Made by a program: the position numbers and the translations under genes
In this document: positions 11,029 to 21,597 of the stretch, in pieces
Position numbering within the stretch: position 1 is the stretch's first letter
Layout of the letters: each line of letters starts with the position of its first letter
Assembly (NCBI GenBank): GCA_029532415.1
Contig: JAQOTA010000061.1
Coordinates: forward strand, 671,705-735,704
Origin: Marasmius tenuissimus
Taxonomy: Eukaryota > Basidiomycota > Agaricomycetes > Agaricales > Marasmiaceae
Length of the DNA stretch: 64,000 nucleotides
Direction: 5' to 3'
Notes under the pieces: model-generated
The model's input: the letters and a program-made list of their open reading frames with translations, nothing else
Told to the model about the DNA's origin: nothing
The model's database searches: none

Positions 11029-11113
11029 CTGCCTTTTGCATAATTCCGTGAAAATGGGAAAAAAGTTTTTTGCCTTACGTGACCCGGTCCGGTACTTCCA
11101 GCCGCAGCGGCAG
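11029..11113 (+). repeat. Left terminal inverted repeat of the 686-bp element
   Basis: 85 bases, inverted match to 11631-11714 with one T-run length difference. Confidence 0.9.
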
Positions 11114-11630
11114 AGACATTTTGAAGCTCCGCAGTCATGATCAGTCCAGTGAGTGGGTAGCTAGCACGTCGATACACCCAACACGACTTCTCCTTCAATG
11201 TCATCAGTACAGGATGTTGAAGTATTTGATGAGCTTTACAGCCTCATGGCCACCTGGGGCTTTGAAGGCGACCACTGCTACCGTAACTGTCCAGATGAAC
11301 ACAACTTACAAGACTCATTCAGTGACTGATTCCTGAAGCATGAATAACACCATTGCTTTATTGCCTCAAACCCTGCGGTTGCGGTCAATTTCTATCACCA
11401 GTTAGGGAAACAGTCGGAGTGTGATGTATCAATAAGCTGCAACATAACTGGGAAGTACAAATGGGCACCCCACATGATTATCTACTACAATGACTCCGGA
11501 AATGTTTACAAGTCTCAAGATTATTGTTGCTGATCATCCTATTCAGCATAGGACTTCATAGCCCGTGGCCAATACGCCCTGCATTGCTCACGCCACTAAG
11601 TACCCTCCAGTTCCTCTCGGAAAATCCCGC

Positions 11631-11714
11631 CTGCCGCTGCGGCTGGAAGTACCGGACCGGGTCACGTAAGGCAAAAACTTTTTTCCCATTTTCACGGAAT
11701 TATGCAAAAGGCAG
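11631..11714 (-). repeat. Right terminal inverted repeat of the 686-bp element
   Basis: 84 bases, ends ..AAAAGGCAG followed by TA. Confidence 0.9.
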
Positions 11715-11716
11715 TA

Positions 11717-12268
11717 GAGCGCGGCCGGGGAAGGTTAGGGAACTTGAGGGGCGTTCTTGCTAGGATTGACATGCTTACTGGTACACTTCCAAGCCTCTGT
11801 TCATAAGTTCTTATCGATCCTATTGAATTGCTATCAAGGCCCACTGAGCGTTGTAGGCCGTTTCCAATCTAACGTTACGGATCCCTTCAAGGTTAAGCCT
11901 AGCTCGACTCAAAGTACTCTCCGTGCTCACTTCCCGCAGATGCTTGGGCTTGCTCGCCTTCCGTGCATGCCACTTTTATTTAGGCAACTCCAGGTTGAAA
12001 GCTGACGTGACTTGGCCCGCCGTCTCATCCATTGCAAGCTCCTCCGTCAAAGGCCGCGCACGCAAGACCTGCATGAAGCGAACACAACTCGTCGATTCAT
12101 TCTAAACGTCAAGAAGAAGGATCAAAGCCAAATTTAGCGACGAAACACCAATGATTGTCACGATAATGATCGATACCGACCTCCATCTTGAATGATAGCG
12201 ATCTGGGGCTCAGGTTGTAGCCCTCGCTAGCCCAGCTCTCTTACATACTTGAAATCTCTCTCTGCAGG
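11717..12268. other. Intergenic, upstream region of the Old Yellow Enzyme gene
   Basis: No convincing reading frame on either strand. It probably holds the 5' regulatory region of the oxidoreductase. Confidence 0.55.
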
Positions 12269-12275
12269 TATAAAG
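12269..12275 (+). promoter_or_regulatory. TATA box of the Old Yellow Enzyme gene
   Basis: TATAAAG 77 bases before the start codon, followed by a pyrimidine-rich stretch with CACTCAC. Confidence 0.6.
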
Positions 12276-12351
12276 ATCCCAATCTCTGCTCTCCACTGTC
12301 TCATTCACTCAGAGAACGACTTAACTCCTAATCACTTCACACTACATTTCA

Positions 12352-14071
12352 ATGACCGTGGCCAACACCGAAACCAGCCTCAACACGGCCCCATTATTCC
12401 AGCCACTCAAGATTGGGTCGCTCACCTTGAAGAACAGGGTGGTCATGTCTGCCTTGACCCGTAACCGCTCTGTTCACAACACCACCCCAAACGAGGTGAA
12501 TGTCGAGTATTACCGCCAACGAGCTCGGGGAGGTGCTGGTTTGATCGTTACTGAAGGGACACTCGTGTCGCCTCAAGGGTACGTGTAACGTCATTGACTA
12601 TATTTGCGCTCGAACTCACCGGTTGCTTATAGATCTGAATGGCAGTACGCACCGGGTATTTCCACTGAGGAACATGTTCAGGGGTGGAGGAAAGTCACGG
12701 ATGCGGTTCATAAGGAAGGAGGGTTGATTTTCTGCCAGGTCTGTCGTTTCCTTGGTCTCCACGAGGGAGAGTGACTGACCAAATCCTTTGCTTTAGGTTT
12801 GGCATCGTGAGAAACCCTTTCGTACCGAGACTGTATGCTATGCTAACTTTCTCTGCTAGTTGGCCGTGCCAGCCACCCCGATGCTGCCGAACAAAAGAAA
12901 GCCGGTGTGGTGAGTTTCATGTACCATATCCCGATGTCACGAGTACTGAGCATCCGGGTCTTCCTATACAGCCTGTATACGCTCCCTCGGCTATCTCTGC
13001 TCGTGGTGGCAAGTTCAGGTTTCTCGAAGGAGCACCTGGATACCAAAAGCCCGTCGAGATCGACGATCCCTGGAAACTTATCAACCTCTTCAAACAAGGC
13101 GCGATCAACGCGAAAGCTGCAGGTTTTGATGGTGTTGAGTGTGAGCCTACTACTTTTCTTACTGGACGCGGTGTTTTGCTAAAATCGATACCATCGTATG
13201 ATAGTGCACGGTGCCAACGGATACCTGATCCACCAGTTCCTCGATAGCTCCTCGAACAAGCGAACGGATCAGTGGGGCGGGAGTGTCGAAAATCGTGCCA
13301 GATTCCCGTTGGAGACGTTGAAGGTATTAGCGGAGGTGTGGGGAGCAAATCGGGTTGCTGTGAAACTGAGTCCTTCGGGAGGCTACAACGATATGGGGTG
13401 CGTCGTTTTCTCACTTTCCCGACGTAGGGATCTGATCTAGGAATTTTCAGGATGCCCTTGAAAGAGACGCTGGAGACGTTCCAATACTTCATCTCCGAAG
13501 CAGATAAGCTTGGTCTCGCGTACATCACCCTGCTGAGATACGTTGAGGCTTCGGATCCTGTTATCGATGGTTAGTGGTTCTCAATCTCGCTTTCCTTTTG
13601 TTGATGTGCAAGTGATTGAAGGGGTAAAACGTGCAACAAAACACGACGTATTCGAATCGTACAGGCCGTACATCAAGAATGCCAAACTATTCGCGAACGG
13701 AGGCGTTTCACCTGAGGAAGGTATCAAACTTGTGTCAGGTTCGCAGATCCACAACTTCGGCCGATCGTTTGAAACTGACATCCATCATTTCTGTAGAGGG
13801 CAAAGCTGACGCTATAGCCTTTGGATTCCTATACGTCGCCCACCCAGACCTAGCGAAGCGAATTCACTTCGGAAAGCCCATCCAACCTGAGTTAACAGAT
13901 GTAAAGCATCTCTACGGACGAGACGGGAGCGTGGAGGATCAGATTGCTGGATATACAGATTATCCGAGTCTCCCTGATGAGAAGAGTCATGGATCGTGCC
14001 AATGCCACGGGATCAAGGCGTGTGCTAGTCATGTGTGGACGCGTGTTTCCAGTGTCTTTACGTCCCAGTGA
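12352..14071 (+). CDS. Old Yellow Enzyme family NADH:flavin oxidoreductase
   Basis: FMN-dependent TIM-barrel ene-reductase that uses NAD(P)H to reduce activated C=C bonds. Exons: 12352-12578, 12633-12738, 12797-12806, 12860-12909, 12972-13140, 13205-13397, 13451-13569, 13622-13738, 13797-14071, giving 421 residues. Exon 3 is a 10-base micro-exon whose inclusion restores the conserved WHLGRASH segment. Visible signatures: [19 protein letters not shown] at the start with SALTRNR (Thr near FMN), [11 protein letters not shown] with the substrate-binding His189 and Asn192 and the proton-donor Tyr194, then the [14 protein letters not shown] signature, and [11 protein letters not shown] near the phosphate site. 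The C-terminal 30 residues after [10 protein letters not shown] are longer than usual and rich in Cys and His. Its physiological substrate is unknown. It lies between two F-box paralogues, with no sign of a biosynthetic cluster. Confidence 0.93.
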
Positions 14072-14697
14072 TGTGTTTTTGCCTGTAGAGGGATGCGAAG
14101 CTATGAACGGATTGGGTTCGGGACCTATGCAGGACAGGTGGTTTCGCGACTTTCTTTGGTATAGCAATATATAGTTCGAGGTAGCACGGATCTCGTGTAA
14201 TTACTAGATATGAATATACTTCGATAATGCGCTTTGGGGACTCAAAGCGGATTTAGATGAACATACTGAACATACTGATCATGGTCAGCTCCTCACCCCT
14301 TGCCTCTAGAGGTGCTGGCCTTCTCCCGCAACTGATACGTGACGGCCGAGTACCCTCAAAGCTTAGGCTGGCGTACAATCAAGAATGCACGGATACTACG
14401 AGCACCCGAGGGCGCCTTTGGCCAGTGGGTCCTCTCATCGCTATCGTAGGAGGTATGAACAGATTCTCTGTCTGATTCAGGGTGTTTACAAATTGTATGC
14501 GTGAAGGAAAGAGGCCCCGGAACGTGCAACTTGAGGAATACAGCCTGAAGTAACCAACAAGCCCAAAATAGGTCATCGGGACATGACCATCAAGACTAAA
14601 TCGAGGCTGATCAAACGCTGATAATGATAATTCCCGCGGTGGCGTAGCTTGTGTTAATGAGGCAGTGCACGCCAAAGCGCCTTTGCAATCAACCACC
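14072..14697. other. Intergenic, no gene recognised
   Basis: Between the oxidoreductase and the plus-strand F-box gene. Small frames here have no splice logic. Confidence 0.6.
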
Positions 14698-16586
14698 ATG
14701 TTCACCGATTTGCCGGTGGAAACTGTGCTCCTGATCCTCGCATACCTCTCTATTCCCTCGATACATTCTCTAGAACTCGTATCCAAACGTTTACATGATC
14801 TTATCATCGCTAACGAATCGACGATCTATCGCTCCGCTGCTTTGCTTCACAACTTCATCCCCTTCGCGAAGATTGAGATCGACCAACTCACGACCCTTGA
14901 CTTGCCAAATGATATTTTGGACGGGATGAGAAGAGAATGGAAAGCTTTCTGTGAGGATGCCTTTTTGTCACCCACTCATAGTTGTTCTCAAATCAATTCC
15001 CGTTCTCACAGGCCAGCGAATGTTTCAACTTGACAAGAATTGGCGAGGGCTGGGTCCGTCTGCTTTAATTTGCTATCCGTCGGCAGGAGTAAAGCCTGCC
15101 TGTGTACGTGCGGATGAGAAGGAAGGCTTCTTAATCAACGTGCAAGACGTCAGAGGCTTCGACCCTGGACTGATCGTGGTCAACCGGGTAGACGGTAACG
15201 TTCTCTGGAAACAACCTTGGGTGGGTACACAAATATACAAACCTAATCTTCAAGCTAATAGTTACACTTTGGTGCATCAGGACTTTGTACAAACCTACGT
15301 TGTCGAATACCATCTTGGATATCTGGTCCTAAACACCCCCGGTTGGAGGGAAGTCTGGCGATTGGCGACCATACCCGATCCTTATCCCCCATCATCCGCG
15401 GAACGAGGATCGTTCCCGTATCCACAACCTTCGCAAGGCGAGATCTCACGAGAGGCATTCGAGACTTACCAGGCTACGTATCCCAAAGGACACTTCGTTC
15501 CTCACGCGGCGTTCCCTTATGGTTCCTCAGCACGCGCGTTTCGTATGACATTCCCAACGCTGCTAACTGTACACGATGAGATCGAAGTACACATATACGA
15601 CGTTCCGTCTAGGCGGTTGATTCAAAGGGTATTGCTTCGCACGGATGCGATGGTACATCCGAACTTGGGATATGCCCTTCCTCCTCTGGGAACGATATGG
15701 ACTATTGACAGCAGTTCTAATCATATTTTTCTCACATCCGTGGATTCGGGGTCAGTCCGCGTCTTTGAAAGAACGACTGGCCGTTGGGTATTGGACATGG
15801 GGAGTGATGATTATGGGGAAAGGACCTTGAAGTGCGTCGAGGTAGAGTCCGATGGGACAAATGACTCTGCGGCTGTCGTCCGCTCGAGAGTAGTCGATCT
15901 GGAGGAAGAGGAGCGTTCTCAGCTGCAATCGTACGACTTCTCAGAGGGCCCGGGGTCCAAGAAACGTAAGTGGGTGCCTCGTCAGCTTCAAGTCGCCTGG
16001 TATTCATATACAACCCTCTACAGTCAGGGTATCAAGATGCGGGAACCACTTTGTGACCCTCAACTCAAGATTGATTACCCCCGGGATACATTCATGCCAG
16101 CTCGTGATAGTGCGCAATTTTCCCGAAATCCCGCCAGGCGACGCAGACGAGATGTCCAGACATACGGCTCAGATTTTACTAGGAGTACCGCATGCGACGT
16201 TTGATTTTGACGGCCATCGTCGGGTTTTCGTAGGCAAGGTCAGTTTGGCTCGGTCTCTTTCCATCAAAGTCTTGGTAACAAACAGCTCTGAAAAGGAAAA
16301 TGGCGTCCTGATCCTCGACATTTCCAAGTACCTAGCAGGTACGGGAGAAATTGAGGCATTATCGATGCCAGCTTTCACTCGAGGGTTGCGCGTTTTTACC
16401 TGCGTGGTAACCGACTCTGGTGTTTACTTCGATTGGAATGTAAATCGCGTTGACTGGGTCGCATGGGACAGAAACGAGCGGCGGAAAGGAGACGATGGCT
16501 TGCGGCGTACTGTGGACCCTTCGAGCCGCGTTTTTGGCATTGATTTTGGAGTTTGGGACGATGAGGCAGTTATTTCTACTGTATGA
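14698..16586 (+). CDS. F-box protein with WD40-like C-terminal region, copy 2
   Basis: Paralogue of the minus-strand F-box gene at 8986-10853. Exons: 14698-14950, 15012-15220, 15281-15965, 16024-16238, 16296-16586, giving 550 residues. The F-box is at the extreme N-terminus (FTDLPVETVLLILAYLSIPS). The middle has the shared block YPKGHFVPHAAFPY and propeller-like strands around GTIWTIDSSSNHIFL, then an acidic insertion (about 345-375) that is the main difference from copy 1. The C-terminal block DISKYLAGTGEIEALSMPAF and a final GIDFGVWDDEAV are shared. Intron 4 (57 bases, 16239-16295) is in frame without a stop; I splice it because the paralogue has an intron at the same codon with an in-frame stop. 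The ATG context is ACCATGT. Confidence 0.87.
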
Positions 16587-17056
16587 TATAGAGCAAACTG
16601 GAGACTATGATATATACGGATATATGTACATCACTATCTTTACGCGTAAAGGTGGTCAACGGGCCCATCTAATAGGGCCTGATCATGAGGTTAGTTGCAA
16701 CGCTCAAGAAGCGCTAGCATCGGCAAGTGCCGGGAGTAGTCTCAATTTCGGGCCGCCATTCCTTCCACCAAAACACCCACGACTCGACGCAGGCTACTTA
16801 CCATGCAACGTCGACAAGCATTGCTCTCAAGCATCTCATCATATCTCGAGCACTTTCCTCAGCAGTATCATCATAAATAGCTTAGAGGCCGCTGGCCGCA
16901 ATAAAGGTACGGGAATTGCCACAAGAGGCTGGATAAAAGGCTTGAATGGACGACAGGATTTGAACAATGGTGCGCCTAGGTTGGTGTTATTCATTGTTCA
17001 TTCTGTTATTTTACTGATGTGGCACAGTTTTTACATGCTTGGTCGACACCGAAACG
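16587..17056. other. Intergenic, no gene recognised
   Basis: A 203-codon plus-strand frame overlapping this stretch (16450-17061) starts inside the F-box gene and shows no family resemblance. I treat it as chance. Confidence 0.55.
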
Positions 17057-17064
17057 TATAAAAA
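17057..17064 (+). promoter_or_regulatory. TATA box of the C4HC3 membrane protein gene
   Basis: TATAAAAA 122 bases before the chosen ATG at 17179. Confidence 0.6.
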
Positions 17065-17178
17065 GGACCCCTAGTTCCATGCTTTAACGTGCAATCCTCG
17101 AACTCCCCATTTTACTTTCTGCTCGGCCTCTTACCCTACACTGCAGCGACCCATCGCATATTCATCGAGTATCTAAAC

Positions 17179-18217
17179 ATGGCCATGGAAACCAGTCAGA
17201 GCTTTTCACTGCCTGCGCTGACGGAACGAGTGGCCAGAGCTTTGAGCCACTGCGTATCTTTCCTCGAACCCCTCACGCCCTTCAACCTCTCCCCCGTTCA
17301 GCTGGAAATGATGGCGCTCGTGGTCTTGATGGTCGCCGGTTCTGTGAGTTTGATCCTGTTATACCCTCCATTCTGAACTTGAACCCTTCGCAGGTCGGAG
17401 TGGCTCTGGTGGTCCACAAACTCCTGTTGTTGCTAATTCATGCCATCTGTTTGTAAGTTCTTTTCTTTTCAGGCTGGAGATCAACGCTTCATTCTGAGAT
17501 CTGTGTCTAGTGTTCTGAGGAAAACGAAAGACCGATTTGCGCCGACGCCAAGTGCTGTCTGGACCCCGACCTATACACCCGAACAGTACACAGACTCTTC
17601 AGATGAAGAGAATTTTGACACCCAATTCCCGTTCACGCCAGCCTTAGATCACCACTCGGCATACCCTACTGATGAAGAGCGTTCTTCTACATTCAATTTA
17701 CCGTCCACGATGCAAGTTCTACAACGCACTGAACGTCTCACGACGCAATATGTTCAAGAATTCAGATTCCCTCCTCATCTAGTCATTCCGCATTCTCGTA
17801 CTCACAATTCCCGGACTCACAGGGTCGTCGAAAACTCCACCAGCAGCCAGTCCCATCGTAGAAGGCGTGACCCCGTTCAATATCCTCCCAGACGCTGCAG
17901 TCTCCCCAGAGGCTTCACCATTCCCTCCAAGGAAGAAGAATGTCCGATCTGCTCGGAGGCACTTTACGACGGCGATTCGTTCGAAGATTTCGATCTTCGG
18001 AATGATGTGGGGGCGGTAGAGAGAGCACTCGATCTTAAGTGGTGTAGAGCGTGCTGGAAGCCGATCCATATGGACTGTTGGCAAAAATGTAAGTGTTCGA
18101 GCGTTCTTCCCACGAACGTACGCTGAACCCCGTTCCACAGGGATGGAAGAAGGAAGGCGTACGTGCCCTTTGTGTAGGAACGTGGATAATCGAGGATCTC
18201 AGTATGACTCTTTATAA
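17179..18217 (+). CDS. Membrane protein with C-terminal C4HC3 (RING-variant/PHD-like) zinc finger, copy 1
   Basis: Exon 1 is 17179-17343. A short second exon begins at 17394 and its end is uncertain. The main exon runs 17473-18088, and the last is 18141-18217. The N-terminus carries a hydrophobic helix (MMALVVLMVAGSVGVAL). A long polar, Ser/Thr/Arg-rich middle follows. The C-terminal finger has ligands CPIC, then WCRAC, then HMDC, then CPLC, i.e. Cys4-His-Cys3 in that order, with the last pair supplied only after the final intron (phase 1, splitting a Trp codon). C4HC3 fingers occur in RING-CH ubiquitin ligases and PHD readers. A membrane helix plus this finger favours a MARCH-like ligase, by inference only. 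The gap 17400-17472 holds a 20-base GT..AG that is too short to be an intron; I prefer a longer intron with the branch-like TGCTAAT. A paralogue lies at 28230. Confidence 0.75.
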
Positions 18218-18624
18218 ACAAACGTGGCAGTCTGAGTCTCGTTGTAGGTATGTGTTTAGATCTCGATGCTCCAGGAACACTGAGCGCCACGGCTCGTGGT
18301 TTTTATGAAGATGACTGATACTTCACACGGTTAGATTTTACGTTATGAATACAGCTCCATTGGTCGACGGTTGTTCATGTCAAGACAGAACAACAGTATT
18401 CATGCGTGTTGCGTTGGGCGCTACGCCCTGAGGTGGTATCAATTCGACATTGGGAATTCGTTTTGAAGGTGCTCGTGTTGACAGTAATCACGAGTAACTG
18501 CTTGACGTGGAAGGCGCTGTGGCTCAACAAATTCGGCGCCAATGATTATATACCTCCAGAGCGTGGAGACATAAAAAGAGGGCCATTTGCGCTGATACAG
18601 ATCATCTTTTCCCCTCCCGCCACC
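18218..18624. other. Intergenic, upstream region of the tandem unknown gene
   Basis: The last 100 bases (a TTCGGCGCCAATG word, then a shared CAGATCATCT stretch just before the ATG) are similar to the region before 20636, so the duplication includes promoter sequence. Confidence 0.55.
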
Positions 18625-19609
18625 ATGCCAGCATCGTTCTTCGGAGGGCCAGGAATGACTATACAAGGAAATCTGCGGCTCCTCAGATATGAAGATGGGA
18701 GCGAAATCCTCGTCTCCGGTGATTCAGTTGTTGATGGGGATGAGCCCATGGAAGATATCCGGATTTTTGGGCGTAACCATGTAGTCAACACTGGGAATGG
18801 ATGTGAGTGCATCTAGTTTGGGTGGATGTTAATCCCTTGGATGACTGATTATTGTGCTTGAAAGACTATTTCAGTCGTGCCGAAGATGCAGATTCAGACT
18901 CGGAGTCTTCACTGATGACTTTTGTTCCATCTCCTGGCGACGGCGGAAATCCAGCTCGTCGAGGCTTGGAAAGAAGGTCCTTCATAAATGGCGACCTCCA
19001 CATTACCACCGCTGGTTATGGCGACCATAGAAGCAACGTTAGCCCACAAGGATCCCAAGGAGGTGGTCCTAATCGTACGTGGATCTGTTTGCCATTCCAG
19101 GATCTAAGGCTGCAATTAACGATTCTCTTACCTTCAAACTCAGGCTTATCAAGCGCCTTCCGAGCCTCTGATCAGCGCGACGATCTGCAGCCAACGCCCA
19201 ACAGCTATAGTATGTCGCATTCTCCTAGTAATCACGGTCCTCCAGGTTTCACCCGTATGTGACGTTATTTGCTGGGCACAAATATGACAATTCTGACGTC
19301 TTTCTCTTTCCAGAACTCGGCGGCTCGTCAAATCCATTCAGGCAGACCATACCCAGAAAGACCCCCATTCCTCAACAAATAGGTCAAAACTACCGATATC
19401 CTATCTCGCCGCAGCCCAACCATCCAGACTATTCAGGCCAAGCCCCGGCACAGATTTCCGCGGCCTCGATTGTAGAAATCACGCCAGAGGGCGATAAGGC
19501 CGAGGGCAAATCTGAGGAGCCGGAGCAAAGTGATGATGAAGGAAAAGGAGAAGGAGCGCCTTCTTCGACTAACTCTGTCCCCGATTCTGTCGCTTATACG
19601 GCACGTTGA
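18625..19609 (+). CDS. Unrecognised disordered acidic protein, tandem copy 1
   Basis: Exons: 18625-18802, 18865-19074, 19144-19254, 19314-19609, giving 264 residues. The gene is not in a family that I recognise. The first exon encodes a compact 59-residue segment shared with copy 2: FF.G..., I.GN.RL.RY.DGSE, a short acidic turn, EDIR.FGRN..VNTG.G. The remainder is low complexity: Asp/Ser-rich, then Pro/Gln-rich with a conserved TPIPQQ, and an acidic tail (EQSDDEGKGEG..) ending in a Ser/Thr stretch. No signal peptide, membrane helix or catalytic motif is present. The opening resembles the short Gly/Asn-rich beta motif that precedes many Agaricomycete NLR-like proteins, but this is an impression, not a match. 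The ATG lies in a good CACCATGC context. Confidence 0.72.
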
Positions 19610-19795
19610 ACCGGGTTTGTTCGTGTATCCCAATCATGAAATCAAAATGTTGATGTGTGCATCCCCTCGGATCACCAGCGGCTAATCATCACATTGTGAA
19701 CTTGGGACCTGAATCCTGATGAAGAGTCGGTTGTGCTGAGCACTTACTCCCTGGACACGTAGATCAGAGACGTGTGGATCTTACTTCCGTCGTAC

Positions 19796-19911
19796 AAGCC
19801 AGCCCCGAGGACACCAATGCTGAAGTTGAACCCGAAGATCTGGAGTGATGGGAGAAGAGCTTCTTCGACTAAATCTGTCTCTGGTACTGCTGGCACCAGG
19901 CACAGCACACT
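19796..19911 (+). pseudogene. Decayed third copy, 3' end only
   Basis: The stretch reading AATGCTGAAGTTGAACCCGA, followed by a TTCTTCGACTAAATCTGTCT segment, matches the last exon of the two neighbouring paralogues (acidic tail and terminal Ser/Thr segment) but contains in-frame stops and gaps. No earlier exon is left. It sits between the two intact copies. Confidence 0.55.
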
Positions 19912-20468
19912 AGAATGATCTGTCTCCTGTAATTGGCGGGACTTAGCCATACATTCGCACTCTCGCCGTCACCTGTAATACCTCTTCTTGGAAATTCGGG
20001 CTGTGTATTCTGCACTTCGTCGAAATGCTTGGCGGGTTGTGATAGTGCGGCTGATTAGCGATGTAGTATCATGTCTTTCTGTTTCTGCAAGCCTCGAGCC
20101 GAGCGTACCGCTGTAACTCATTACAGGGCTGGAATAGAAGACTTATGCATTGTTCCTGACGTATAAGCGTTTATGACAGTGGAGGATTGAGGTCAGGTTC
20201 TTGTGACCGTGCTCTCTTTGTCGTATACATGAGTGCCTGGCGCTAAGTTACAAGATCGTATGAGCGCTCGCGGAGCCTCGCTTCCATTTAGTTGGGAGAT
20301 TGACGCGCAGTTAAGTAGAAAAGCTGTATAATCGAGCCTGTTCCGGGTGATTGTCACCATATACACCAGGAACGGCCGTTTCCTGTGTTCGTGCAGATTA
20401 TGTCGGGCGCTTATCCGGTGCAATTCGACAGCGACAATTCACTCATTGGGCGTTCGGGACTCGGGAGG

Positions 20469-20475
20469 TATAAAT
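20469..20475 (+). promoter_or_regulatory. TATA box upstream of tandem copy 2
   Basis: TATAAAT 161 bases before the ATG at 20636. Confidence 0.5.
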
Positions 20476-20635
20476 GAGACTCGTCTGCTCTTGTCAATGG
20501 CACCACGAGACTGGCACGGGTGACTTTTTGACGTGTGAGGCGCGCAGGTCCCGATGGATTCGGCGCCAATGCAGATAAACATCAAAGAGCCTGAGGGTAT
20601 TTTGCTTTCAGATCATCTCTTCCTTCCTCTCCACC

Positions 20636-21597
20636 ATGGCGCCGGGGTTCTTCGCAGGCAGCTCAAACGTCATTATTAAGGGAAATAAGCGGCTCATCAG
20701 ATATGCGGATGGGAGTGAAAGTCTCGTCAACGCTGACGACGACCTTGTCCATGACCCCGGGAATGAGCCCGTGGAGGATATCCGAATGTTTGGGCGCAAC
20801 AGGATAGTGAACACAGGAACCGGATGTGAGCACATTCGATCTGAGCGGATCTATGTCCCTTAGATGGCTGATCATTGTGTCTTAAAGACCATGTCATCCC
20901 TGTTGACGATGACGACGATGATTTGGGGTCTGGGGGGATAATATTGGGTGATTCCTTCAGGATACACCGGAGGAATGGCAACCAGGACGTTGCCTATGTT
21001 CCTCGGAACAGCCGCAGAAACGATATTGGTTCACAAGGTTCCCTAGGGAGTCGTCCTACTGGTACGCAGATCTGTTTGTATGTCAGGATCCGAGGTCGCA
21101 GCTGACGAGTCTCTTACACTTCAGATCCGGGCTCATCGAGCTCCTCCCGGACTGGCTGGCAGCCGCAGCCTGTGTCCCACAGCTGTAATACGCCGAATCG
21201 CCCTAACAATCATGTTTCTCCAGGTGGCCCCACCAGTATGCAAAGTTATTTTATCATCAAGAGAAATAGCATTTATCGTTCTTCATCCTCCTTTTCAGTC
21301 TTCGGAGGTTTGTCACAGAAGCCATTCAGACAGGCCATGCCCGGACAGACCCCCATTCCTCAACAAATGGGTGGGAACCATCGATCTCCTGTCCAGCAAT
21401 TGTCCAGTCATTCGGGATATTCAGGCCGAGCTTCAACACAAAGTTCCACAGCCTCCATCGTGGAGATCAGACCAGAGAACAATAATAATGCTGAGATCGA
21501 ATCCGAAGAGCGGGAGCAAAGTGATGATGAAGGAAAAGAAGAGGAAGCGTCTTCCTCGACTAACTCCGCCTCTGGCTCTGCTCGCACGGCACATTAA
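20636..21597 (+). CDS. Unrecognised disordered acidic protein, tandem copy 2
   Basis: Exons: 20636-20825, 20888-21061, 21125-21235, 21299-21597, giving 257 residues. Intron positions and phases are those of the gene at 18625; exon 3 is 111 bases in both and exon 4 differs by one codon. The N-terminal segment is the conserved part (GFFAGSSNVIIKGNKRLIRY, then DGSE, EDIRMFGRNR). The second exon diverges strongly (a run of six Asp, then Gly/Arg), while the third and fourth keep TPIPQQM, TASIVEIRPE and EQSDDEGKEEEAS. This pattern, conserved head and tail with a drifting centre, is what tandem duplicates under relaxed or diversifying pressure show. No function can be assigned. Confidence 0.72.

Larger units (their letters stand above)
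11029..11714. mobile_element. Non-autonomous DNA element, 686 bp, with 85-bp terminal inverted repeats
   Basis: The ends 11029-11113 and 11631-11714 are inverted copies that differ by a single T in a T run. They begin CTGCCTTTTGCATAATTCCG and are flanked on both sides by TA, consistent with a TA target duplication as in Tc1/mariner-like elements. The 517-base core has no transposase frame. It lies upstream of the minus-strand F-box gene, only about 175 bases from its ATG, so it may affect that promoter. The superfamily assignment rests only on the TA flanks. Confidence 0.85.

Noticed and set aside
16450..17061. Plus-strand frame of 203 codons after F-box copy 2
   Set aside because: Starts inside the last F-box exon in another frame and shows no conserved pattern.
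17453..17472. 20-base GT..AG in the first C4HC3 gene that would keep a hydrophobic exon
   Set aside because: Far below the smallest intron otherwise seen here (about 48). A longer intron ending at the same acceptor with a branch-like CTAAT is more plausible.
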